Assembly (NCBI GenBank): GCA_044220875.1
Contig: JBGAQH010000004.1
Span: 310,001-374,000, forward strand
Length of the DNA: 64,000 bases
Origin: JAEUIT01 sp044220875
Lineage (GTDB): Bacteria; Planctomycetota; Phycisphaerae; Phycisphaerales; SM1A02
Reading direction: 5' to 3'
This document shows positions 38,701 to 45,312 of the stretch, one piece after another. The position numbers and the translations under genes were made by a program. Position 1 is the first letter of the stretch. Each line of letters starts with the position of its first letter. The notes below the pieces were generated by a model. It did no database searches. It was not told the origin of the DNA and saw only the letters and a list, made by a program, of their open reading frames with translations.

Positions 38701-39187
38701 CGCGGAAGTGCTCGGTCGCCGCCTGCGGGTCGCCGAGGAAGAGGCGGACGAGCCCGATGCAGTAGTGCGAGGTGATGTCGCTCGGGTCTTCGGCGACGAG
38801 CGGCTCTAACAGTTCGAGCGCCCGCTCCTGGGCTCCCTCGCCGGTCTGGTTCAGCCGCGCGATCGCGAGGTCGCGCCGGGCGAGCCGCGCGAAGGGATGG
38901 CCCTCGCCAAGCGAGGCGAGCAGTTCGGCGAAGACCTTCTCGGCCTCGTCGAAGGCGAAGGTCCCCATGAGTCCGACGCCGCGGTTGAAGGCCGCCATCT
39001 GCTCGTCGGTGAGCGAGCGACCGTGGACCTCGGGCACCGGAGCGAAGGGACTTCCCCTGCTGCCGACCGGCGGAGGCGGCGGCGCGGCGTTCGCGCCGTT
39101 CGCCGGAGGTTGGGCGGCCCGGTCACCGCATCCCGTCGCAAGAAGGGCAGAGGCGAGTCCGACGGCGACGACACCGAGTCGATTCAT
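35765..39187 (-). CDS. Large lipoprotein with TPR and FG-GAP/UnbV repeats
   Basis: This 1140-aa lipoprotein has the lipobox ALLATGC, with the acylated cysteine at about residue 19. A TPR region covers about 60-235, with units such as AAFNRGVGLMGTFAFDEAEK and AATEHFRAAVKVDPKDAF. An FG-GAP propeller at about 300-700 includes ADIDGDGRIDLFAAN, GDIDNDGDLDVYLCR and ADLDHDGDLDLYLAN. Next comes an UnbV-like segment and about 350 residues of unassigned C-terminus. The start at 39187 matches the lipobox and overlaps the hydrolase stop by 4 nt. It is the second gene of the nitrilase-lipoprotein-cytochrome-CRTAC1 unit. Function unknown. Confidence 0.82.
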   Translation of the reverse strand: MNRLGVVAVGLASALLATGCGDRAAQPPANGANAAPPPPPVGSRGSPFAPVPEVHGRSLTDEQMAAFNRGVGLMGTFAFDEAEKVFAELLASLGEGHPFARLARRDLAIARLNQTGEGAQERALELLEPLVAEDPSDITSHYCIGLVRLFLGDPQAATEHFRAAVKVDPKDAFAAYYMGQCLEFAGAADEARTWYARSAELDASLRSPLLGLQRIESRAGHDEEAARHLELFQSMANSPRAKLAEFKYTRMGRKAEATVPLVLRERPPIVGDPFVASTPTIIGEPAWREAEGGEPTSLTAADIDGDGRIDLFAANALADGSSAVLLATESGAWRWVKDHALAAPKGVRAALWGDIDNDGDLDVYLCRAGGNLLFLGDGRGNFTDATAASGTGAAGIDTVDGTLADLDHDGDLDLYLANGSGANELLANRGDGRFEPIAASSGAAGDGRPSRAVVVNDIDGDRDADILILHATPPHELLLNQRLWKYAPSAAANPLFAERLEGAIAGDWNADGTPSILAAGPQGTLFVATSERGVWSLSRRESAQVGTKEDRSFIAVDAAGGGVPNLLWRKDREIAIAALDGSPIARVAIPPGCGTPRAWTVFQAGVAGPSVAVLTNRCLVTLDPGPGRGSFATLRFSGRTEASQSMRSNASGIGTIYAARVGERWVGGDTYRQGSGHGQSLQPSSIGLGQATEVDFLQMEWSDGVFQSELALPAQATTLVTETQRQISSCPVIFVWDGIGRRFVTDCLGVGGIGYLVAPGEYAPPRPWEHVLLPRDAVPAMRNGAFEVTLAEPMEEACYLDAARLVAYDVPTGWSMTVDDRMSMAGPEPTGAARFYRTSVTPTRAFDDRGADCTAALSRADRVAAPVTDIDVHLIGYLRAPHTLTLEFAAPLDALPGEPTLVAQGWVEYPYCQTNFAAWQAGISATAPDLEARGADGTWHPVYPAWGYPAGMTREMSLPLRGLPKGATALRLSSNQEIYWDSFLVAGVEACPDARRVEMPLVSAALDERGFAVRVPRPQKRADYDGGRSVPLWDTRHQPGFYTAVGACTELLRATDDAVAIFGPGEEITLRFAPRDAGLSAPLSGHERRFMLEVDGWCKDFDLFTGQGETLAPLPTRDGRPIAEDGESAKLHRRFNTRYR

Positions 39188-40170
39188 GGGCGGCGCTCCC
39201 GGGCGGCTGCGATGCGGGCTCGTATCGACTCGACCGTGATCGGTTGCTCGCTGCCGCGCGGGAAGACCGGTCGCGATGCGTAGGGATAGGCCTCGGATCG
39301 GAGATGGGAGCGCATGTCGTGGCCGATTCGCCGCTCCCGTTCGGCCCGCAGCGCGGCGATGTCGATCGGGGCGACGACGATTTTCTCCCCCGGCCCGGGA
39401 TCGGCTTGGGCGAGGATCCGGCCGTCGTAGTCGACCACCATGCTGCCGCCCGGCCAACTGAAGGGCGGATAGCCCTCGAGGGTCGCACCCTGATTGGCGG
39501 CGACGACGTACATCGTGTTCTCGACCGCGCGGGCCCGATTGAAGAGCGTCCACCAGTCCATCGGCGGCGTCGCTCCCCAGGGGTCCATGTAGGCCGACAC
39601 CCGCAGCGCGATCTCGCAGCCGTTGAAGGCGAGCTGTCGGATCGCCTCGGGGAAGAGCCAGTCGTAGCAGATCGCCGTGCCGATCGCGCCGATCTCGGTC
39701 TTCACCACCGGAAAGAGCTCGTCGGGAAAGTCCGCGACGTCATGCGGGCTCGAATGGACCTCCCACGGGATCCACGGATTCACCTTGCGATAGAGGCTGA
39801 GGACGCCCGAAGGTCCGATGAGCGCTGTGGTGTTGAAGACGCGGCCGGGCATGTCGGCACGCCGTTCGATGAAGCTGCCGGTCTGGATGTAGATGCCGCA
39901 CTTCCGGGCCAGCGCCGCGTAGCGGTCGGTGTGTTCGTTGGGGAGTTCGACCGCAAGATGCCGCTCGAGTTCGGCGACGCTGCCGTAGACCGGCGCGGCG
40001 TGGGCGAACTCCGGGAAGGCGAAGAGCCGCACGTCGAAGAAGGGCTCATAGCCGGCGATGGTCTGCTCGACCATCGCGATCATCCGCGTGACGCGTTCGC
40101 GGATCTCGTCGCGGCTGCGCGGACACGCGAAACTCGTCTGACACGCCGCCGCATAGGTGCGATCCGCCAT
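39184..40170 (-). CDS. Nitrilase-superfamily carbon-nitrogen hydrolase
   Basis: This 328-aa cytoplasmic enzyme has the Glu-Lys-Cys triad of the nitrilase superfamily: Glu54 (FAFPEFAH), Lys129 (SLYRKVNPW) and Cys168 (GTAICYDWLFPEA). ENTMYVVAANQG and PGGSMVVDYDGRI also fit. Members hydrolyse amides, nitriles or carbamoyl groups. The sequence looks closer to amidases than to true nitrilases, but the substrate is not clear. It is the first gene of a tightly packed four-gene unit with electron-transfer and propeller proteins, an unusual set of partners. It starts 31 nt after the iscX stop and may share its transcript. Confidence 0.82.
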   Translation of the reverse strand: MADRTYAAACQTSFACPRSRDEIRERVTRMIAMVEQTIAGYEPFFDVRLFAFPEFAHAAPVYGSVAELERHLAVELPNEHTDRYAALARKCGIYIQTGSFIERRADMPGRVFNTTALIGPSGVLSLYRKVNPWIPWEVHSSPHDVADFPDELFPVVKTEIGAIGTAICYDWLFPEAIRQLAFNGCEIALRVSAYMDPWGATPPMDWWTLFNRARAVENTMYVVAANQGATLEGYPPFSWPGGSMVVDYDGRILAQADPGPGEKIVVAPIDIAALRAERERRIGHDMRSHLRSEAYPYASRPVFPRGSEQPITVESIRARIAAARERRP

Positions 40171-40201
40171 AGGCGTCGCATGGTATTGGTTTCACCGGCG
40201 G

Positions 40202-40411
40202 TCACGCCCGCTCGTCGAGCCACGCCTGCTGAATCGCCTCGAGAATCCGCTCGTTGCAGGGGTGCCCGGCCTCCTCGCGAAAGCCCGGAATCGACATGAC
40301 CAGCGCCTTCAGCCGCGGAAAGCTGATGGTGACCGGATCGAGATCGTCATGGCGCTCGGCGAGCTCCTCGCCGATTCGCTGCACATCAAGCCAATGAAAG
40401 GTCTGGGACAT
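40202..40411 (-). CDS. iscX: Fe-S cluster assembly protein IscX
   Basis: This 69-aa protein matches IscX (YfhJ), a small acidic adaptor that binds IscS and regulates Fe-S cluster assembly. The family pattern is clear: FHWLDVQRIGEELAERHDDL, DPVTISFPRLKALVMSI and NERILEAIQQAWLDE. The ATG at 40411 gives the family length (E. coli 66 aa). The upstream gene on the same strand is a [2Fe-2S] ferredoxin, as in isc operons, but no iscSUA or hscAB genes are in this window. A small GCGAAACGACACCG direct repeat lies in the 114-nt gap between them. Confidence 0.88.
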   Translation of the reverse strand: MSQTFHWLDVQRIGEELAERHDDLDPVTISFPRLKALVMSIPGFREEAGHPCNERILEAIQQAWLDERA

Positions 40412-40525
40412 CGGTCGCTCGCCGCACGAGGCGGGCCCCCAAGGACGGAACCGGAGAGACGAACTCAGAGAGTCGAAGCCAGCGAAACGACACCGGCGAA
40501 ACGACACCGGAGAGTCGACACCGAC

Positions 40526-40993
40526 TCAGTGCGGGATTTCCTTCACCGCGTTGCGGTTCCAGGCCGGCACCCGAACGGTGATCGGCCCCTTGCCGCGGAT
40601 CTCGCACTGGCAGGAAAGTCGGCTCGTGCGCTTGATGCCCGGGGCTTCCTCGACCCGATCCTCCTCGGCCTCGGTGGCCTCGGAGAGCTGCTCCATCCCC
40701 TGCTCGACGTAGACGTGGCAGGTCGAGCAGGCACAGACGCCCCCGCAGGCGTGCTCGATGTTGATGCCGTTGTCCATCGCGACCTCGAGCAGCGACTCCC
40801 CTTCGCCACCCATGACCGTCCACTCCTTCTTCTCGGTCCCGGTCAGCCCTTCGGGATCCTCGAGGTGGAAGGTGATGGGGACGATCGGCGGGCCGTGGTG
40901 ATGGTCGTCGGAGCGCTTGAGGTGCATGGCGGCGTGCAGGGGATCGCGGAATTCGAGGCCCAATGTGTTCAGGCGACGAGCGGGCCGCATCAT
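40526..40993 (-). CDS. [2Fe-2S] ferredoxin (adrenodoxin/isc type)
   Basis: This 155-aa ferredoxin supplies electrons, probably for Fe-S cluster assembly given the neighbouring iscX. The ligand pattern C83-x5-C89-x2-C92-x35-C128 is exactly that of vertebrate-type/isc ferredoxins, in NIEHACGGVCACSTCHVYV and RLSCQC. Extra cysteines at 87 and 130 are also usual in this group. The start at 40993 is chosen for a GAAGG site 5 nt upstream; an ATG at 40927 would remove a 22-residue lead with no obvious domain. The gene is divergent from the LpxB-domain gene, with only 40 nt between the starts. Confidence 0.9.
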   Translation of the reverse strand: MMRPARRLNTLGLEFRDPLHAAMHLKRSDDHHHGPPIVPITFHLEDPEGLTGTEKKEWTVMGGEGESLLEVAMDNGINIEHACGGVCACSTCHVYVEQGMEQLSEATEAEEDRVEEAPGIKRTSRLSCQCEIRGKGPITVRVPAWNRNAVKEIPH

Positions 40994-41033
40994 AGACCTT
41001 CGCCCGCGCGGCGTCGTGCCGTACACTGCCGCG

Positions 41034-41657
41034 ATGCAGTTGCGATCGAGCGTTCGAATCCTCGCGCTGGCGGTGCTCGCCGGCTGGTTGCCCCTCGCGG
41101 CGGCCGCTGCAGCGCCCGTTTCACTGCCGGCGCAGGCCCTTTCCGCCGCGGACTCGGCCGCGGAGCGGGTCGACGTCCCGATCGACTGGGCCGGCTATCG
41201 ACGGCACGCCGAACTGCTGGGCACGCCGGATGGCCCCCGCTATCGCGTGGTGCGCACCGACGGGAGCGCCGAGTCGCTCACTCCCGACGCCTTCGCCGCG
41301 CGGGCCATCGAGGTCGATCGCGGACGGGCGCCGATCGAGCGGGCCCTCAACGTCACCGGCTGGGTCGGCATCGCCTGGGTCACCTTTGGCCTCCTCGGCC
41401 AGGTCATCTTCATGGGCCGCATGGTCGTGCAGTGGCTGGCGAGCGAGAAGAAGAAGCAGTCGATCGTCCCGCCGACCTTCTGGTTCATGAGCCTGGTCGG
41501 AAGCGTGATGCTCCTGATCTACTTCGTCTGGCGCTGGGACATCGTCGGCGTCCTCGGCCAGAGCCTCGGCTCGGTCATCTACGTCCGCAACATCATGCTC
41601 ATCCGCAGTCACGCCCGACGGTCGAGCGCCCTGGACGCCGAGGCCCGACCGGCATGA
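41034..41657 (+). CDS. Lipid-A-disaccharide synthase N-terminal-domain (LAB_N) membrane protein
   Basis: This 207-aa protein has a signal peptide (1-27) and an unassigned soluble part to about 100. A LAB_N domain at about 110-190 has two to three transmembrane helices. The key run GQVIFMGRMVVQWLASEKKK is the LAB_N signature, followed by VPPTFWFMSLVGSVMLLIY. LAB_N domains are found alone or at the N-terminus of LpxB and probably work in envelope glycolipid transport or synthesis. The gene overlaps rlmN by 4 nt and precedes an MsbA-like exporter, consistent with lipid handling. Confidence 0.85.
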   Translation: MQLRSSVRILALAVLAGWLPLAAAAAAPVSLPAQALSAADSAAERVDVPIDWAGYRRHAELLGTPDGPRYRVVRTDGSAESLTPDAFAARAIEVDRGRAPIERALNVTGWVGIAWVTFGLLGQVIFMGRMVVQWLASEKKKQSIVPPTFWFMSLVGSVMLLIYFVWRWDIVGVLGQSLGSVIYVRNIMLIRSHARRSSALDAEARPA

Positions 41658-42766
41658 GCCTCCCCGCCGACCCGGCCCCCCACCAGACCAACGACGATCC
41701 CATCGGCCCCATTGACATCCTGGGCTTCACGATCGGGCAGTTCGTCGAGCTCGCCGCGCGGCGCGGCGTGAAGCGCCCACGGGCCACCGAGTGCTATCGC
41801 GCTGCGTTTCGCGAGGCGCGGGCGATCGAGCCGTGGATCCGCATCGCCCCGCCGCCGACGGTGCGAACGCAGGTCGAGGGGGAGACGACCAAGTTCGTGC
41901 AGCGCCACGACGACGGCCTCGAGACCGAGTCGGTGCTCATCCCGATGCACCACCGCAACGGCCCCGTGACCCGCACGCTCTGCGTGTCGAGCCAGATCGG
42001 GTGCGCGATGGGCTGCGGCTTCTGCGAGACGGCCCAGATGGGCTTCCTGAAGAACCTCACCGCGGCCCAGATCGTCGGCCAGTGGTTCGCGGCGACGCAC
42101 GAGCGCGGGGCGCGGCCGAAGAACATCGTCTTCATGGGCATGGGCGAGCCGATGGACAACCTCGACGCGGTGCTCCAGTCGGTGCGGGTCCTGAGCTGCC
42201 ACGACGGGCCCTGCATGGCCCCGTCGAACATCGCCATCTCGACCGTCGGTCGCGTCGAGGGGATCCGCCGCTTCGCCGAGTTCATCCGCGAGCGCGGCTT
42301 TCACCGCTGCAATCTCGCGATCTCCCTCAACGCCCCGAACGACGAGATCCGCTCGGCGATCATGCCCATCAACCGCAAGCACAACATGGCCGAGCTCCGC
42401 GAGGCGATGCTCAGCGTCCCGCTGCGGCCCTCATCGGCGCTGTGCGTCGAATACGTGCTCATCCCCGGCGTGAACGACGCGATGGAGCACTGCGACGAGC
42501 TCTGCGCCTACCTGAAGCCGGTGCGCTGCTCGCTCAACATCATTCCCTACAACCCGCGCCGCAACTCCCCCTGGCCCGCGCCGACGGAGGAGAGCGTCAG
42601 CGCCTTCCTGGCCCGGGCCATCGTCAACGGGCAGTTCGTGAAGCGCCGCCAGACCAAGGGTCGCACGGTGATGGGCGCATGCGGACAGCTCGGCAACGAG
42701 CACATCCGCCACCGCAAGCGGGTCGAGCTGACCGTCGACCGGCAACCGCCCGAGGCGGCGTCGTGA
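41654..42766 (+). CDS. rlmN: Dual-specificity RNA methyltransferase RlmN
   Basis: This 370-aa radical-SAM enzyme methylates C2 of A2503 in 23S rRNA and A37 in some tRNAs. The [4Fe-4S] cluster motif CxxxCxxC is C117-C121-C124 in QIGCAMGCGFCETAQMGF. NIVFMGMGEPMDN is the typical second motif. The C-terminal GACGQLG contains the cysteine that carries the methyl group. The ATG overlaps the upstream stop by 4 nt and its own stop overlaps the GTG of the ABC exporter gene. RlmN in an envelope-transport operon is a neighbourhood effect rather than a shared pathway. Confidence 0.95.
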   Translation: MSLPADPAPHQTNDDPIGPIDILGFTIGQFVELAARRGVKRPRATECYRAAFREARAIEPWIRIAPPPTVRTQVEGETTKFVQRHDDGLETESVLIPMHHRNGPVTRTLCVSSQIGCAMGCGFCETAQMGFLKNLTAAQIVGQWFAATHERGARPKNIVFMGMGEPMDNLDAVLQSVRVLSCHDGPCMAPSNIAISTVGRVEGIRRFAEFIRERGFHRCNLAISLNAPNDEIRSAIMPINRKHNMAELREAMLSVPLRPSSALCVEYVLIPGVNDAMEHCDELCAYLKPVRCSLNIIPYNPRRNSPWPAPTEESVSAFLARAIVNGQFVKRRQTKGRTVMGACGQLGNEHIRHRKRVELTVDRQPPEAAS

Positions 42767-44694
42767 GCGCCCGCCCGCCGGTCGGACGCGGCTCGCGGGT
42801 GCGCTTCGAGCACTATCGCGCGACGCGCCAGCGCGGCACCGCCGCCGAAACCCGCGACGGGAAGCCGGCGAAGCGCTCGCGACCGGCGTGGGGACTCTTT
42901 CGGCAGTTCGTTCGGTTGCTCGGCGAGCATCGACGCGCGATGGGCATCGCCCTCGCGACGCTGACCGTCTCGACGATCCTCGGGCTCATTCCGCCGGCGG
43001 CGACGAAGCTCGCCATCGACTACGTCTTCGTGCGCGTTCCCTTGCCCCCGTCGCTGGAACGGCTCTTTCCCGCGTCGTGGGAGGTGAGCGACCATCGCAC
43101 GCGACTCCTCACCGCGATCGTCCTCATGGTCGTCGGCATCTCCCTGGTGCGGGCGTCGATTGCGGTCCTCGGGCGGTGGCAAGCGACGCGAACGACGAAG
43201 CGGCTCCAGACCGACCTGCGGCGCCGCGTCTTCGCCCACGCCGTTCACCTGCCGCTCCATCGCGTCCACGAACTGCGCTCGGGCGGCGTCGCCAGCATCC
43301 TCCGCGAGGACGCCGGCGGCATCGGCGAACTCGTCTTCAGCATGGTCTACAACCCGTTTCGGGCGACGATTCAGCTCATCGGGATCCTGATCATTCTCGC
43401 CATCACCGATTGGCGACTGCTGGTCGGCGGGATGCTCCTCCTGCCGATGGTCTGGTTCACGCACCGCACCTGGATCGGGCGCATCCGCCCGCTCTATCGC
43501 GACCAGCGGCAGACCCGCACCGACATCGACGCCCACACCACCGAGAGTTTCGGCGGCATGCGGGTCGTCCGCGGCTTCGCCCGCGAGCCGAGCGAGACGA
43601 CGCGTTTCGCGCGCGGCCAGCACTATCTCGCCCGGCAGGAGATCCTCACCTGGTGGTGGAGCCGCGGGATCGAGATCGCCTGGGAACTCTTCATCCCGCT
43701 CGCGAGCGCCGGCCTTCTCTGGTACGGCGGCGTCCAAGTGATGAACGGCCGGCTCACGCCGGGCGACCTCGTGATGTTCCTGAGTTACCTGCTGCTTCTC
43801 CTCGGACCGCTTGAGGCCCTGGCCAGTAGCGCGACCAGCTTCCAGACGAACCTCGCGGCCTTCGATCGGGTGCTGGACCTGCTCGCCGAGCCGCGCGAGC
43901 TTCCGCCGAAGCCGGGCGTCCAGCCGGTGCAGCCGGACGAAGTCCGCGGGCGGATCGCCTTCGAGCGGGCCGGCTATCGCTATCCGAAATCCGAGCGCGA
44001 TGTCCTGAGCGAGATCTCCTTCGTTGCCGAGCCAGGGCAGATGGTCGCCCTCGTCGGCCGAAGCGGAGCGGGCAAGACCACCCTCTGCAACCTCGTCGCC
44101 CGCTTCGACGATCCGACCTCGGGCCGCGTGACCCTCGACGGCCGGGACCTCACCGACATCGAACTCGGAAGCTATCGCCGGCTCCTGGGCATCGTCGAAC
44201 AGGATGTCTTCCTCTTCGACGGCTCGATCGCCGAGAACATCGCCTACGCCCGTCGCGACGCGTCGCGCGAGGAGATCATCGAAGCGGCCCGCACCGCGAA
44301 CGCCCACGAGTTCATCGAAGGGCTCGAGAAGGGCTACGCCACCGTCATCGGCGAACGGGGCGTCAAGCTCTCCGGCGGCCAGCGGCAGCGGCTCGCGATC
44401 GCCCGCGCGGTCCTGGCCGATTCGAAGATCCTGATCCTCGACGAGGCCACCAGCAACCTCGACACCGAAAGCGAACGGGCGATCCAAAGCGCGATGGCGG
44501 AACTCATGCGCGGCCGGACGAGTTTCGTCATCGCCCACCGCCTGAGCACGATCCGGTACGCCGATCTCATCCTCGTCCTCGACAAGGGCACGCTCGTCGA
44601 AAGCGGCAGCCACGAGGAACTGATGGAACGGAGCGGCCTCTACCGCGACATGGTGGTGTTGCAGACGTCGAATGAGCCGGCGAAGAAGCGGTGA
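42763..44694 (+). CDS. MsbA-like ABC exporter (fused permease and ATPase)
   Basis: This 643-aa half-transporter has about six transmembrane helices (65-360) and one ATP-binding domain (about 400-640). Walker A is GRSGAGKT at 432-439, the signature is KLSGGQRQRLAIARAV, Walker B LILDEATSNLD, and the switch His lies in VIAHRLSTIR. It resembles lipid or drug exporters of the MsbA family. The start is GTG and overlaps the rlmN stop. The last 83 codons (44443-44690) occur again as a damaged copy at 47579-47825 after an inserted block. The next operon gene was probably the membrane-fusion adaptor at 48011. This copy is intact and ends EPAKKR. Confidence 0.92.
   Translation: MSARPPVGRGSRVRFEHYRATRQRGTAAETRDGKPAKRSRPAWGLFRQFVRLLGEHRRAMGIALATLTVSTILGLIPPAATKLAIDYVFVRVPLPPSLERLFPASWEVSDHRTRLLTAIVLMVVGISLVRASIAVLGRWQATRTTKRLQTDLRRRVFAHAVHLPLHRVHELRSGGVASILREDAGGIGELVFSMVYNPFRATIQLIGILIILAITDWRLLVGGMLLLPMVWFTHRTWIGRIRPLYRDQRQTRTDIDAHTTESFGGMRVVRGFAREPSETTRFARGQHYLARQEILTWWWSRGIEIAWELFIPLASAGLLWYGGVQVMNGRLTPGDLVMFLSYLLLLLGPLEALASSATSFQTNLAAFDRVLDLLAEPRELPPKPGVQPVQPDEVRGRIAFERAGYRYPKSERDVLSEISFVAEPGQMVALVGRSGAGKTTLCNLVARFDDPTSGRVTLDGRDLTDIELGSYRRLLGIVEQDVFLFDGSIAENIAYARRDASREEIIEAARTANAHEFIEGLEKGYATVIGERGVKLSGGQRQRLAIARAVLADSKILILDEATSNLDTESERAIQSAMAELMRGRTSFVIAHRLSTIRYADLILVLDKGTLVESGSHEELMERSGLYRDMVVLQTSNEPAKKR
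44443..44690 (+). repeat. Direct repeat copy 1 (end of ABC exporter gene)
   Basis: This 248-nt stretch, from the Walker B glutamate to the last codons of the exporter, is repeated almost exactly at 47579-47825. The two copies differ by a few substitutions and one deleted A. They flank a 2.9-kb block of lower GC with two secreted-protein genes on the opposite strand. This copy is the functional one. Confidence 0.95.
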
Positions 44695-44751
44695 GTCGGC
44701 CCCGATTCCTGCGCCTCGGCAACCGGTCTTGCCCGCTCGTCCCTTCACGCT

Positions 44752-45312
44752 TCAAGAACGTCGACGCCTGCGCCCTCCGGCACACATCGCGAGAGCCCAC
44801 ATCGCCGCCGGTTCAGGAATCGGGTTCGCAACGTAGATGTTGTCCAGCGTCCCGTTCGTCGTACTCGGGATCGACTGCACCACCGCAGTGTCAAACGCCA
44901 CATCGGTCGAGATCCCGCGAAAAACAGGACCGAACGTGTTGAGTTGCGGCGACTGGTAGATCAGCTGACCGTTTGAGAAGAGCGATACCTTGAAGGGGTT
45001 GATGAGATCGAGGCCAATTCCATATTGAGGTGAGTCGTAGCTCAGCTTCATGGCAAAAGTCGGGAAGAGCGTGATCGCACCCCAACCATCGCCAAGCGAA
45101 GTGGTCAGCGCGAATGCCGTTCCTCCGAAATGGACGCCGAGGTCGCCGTACTGATCAAACAGATCCTGGCTCGAGCCAAGATCGAAGTCGATGATGGCGT
45201 CGCCTCCACCCACCGCGGCAGACCATGACTCGTACGAGGTATGGACCACGACACCACCGTAGGCAGAAGACCCAACGGCAAGGCACGTTGAGAGAAATGT
45301 CGTCCGCATCAT
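44752..45312 (-). CDS. PEP-CTERM-type secreted protein
   Basis: This small exported protein has 186 aa. The N-terminus is a signal peptide (FLSTCLAVGSSAYGGVVV), and the middle has beta-strand character with many Gly and Phe. The C-terminus is a PEP-CTERM sorting signal: PIPEPAAMWALAMCAGG followed by a run of Arg. Exosortase (EpsH) would cut this tail and anchor the protein; no exosortase is in the window. GGAGGT lies 8 nt before the ATG at 45312, which overlaps the upstream stop. Base composition is lower in GC than the flanking operon, which fits recent acquisition within the inserted block. Confidence 0.78.
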   Translation of the reverse strand: MMRTTFLSTCLAVGSSAYGGVVVHTSYESWSAAVGGGDAIIDFDLGSSQDLFDQYGDLGVHFGGTAFALTTSLGDGWGAITLFPTFAMKLSYDSPQYGIGLDLINPFKVSLFSNGQLIYQSPQLNTFGPVFRGISTDVAFDTAVVQSIPSTTNGTLDNIYVANPIPEPAAMWALAMCAGGRRRRRS

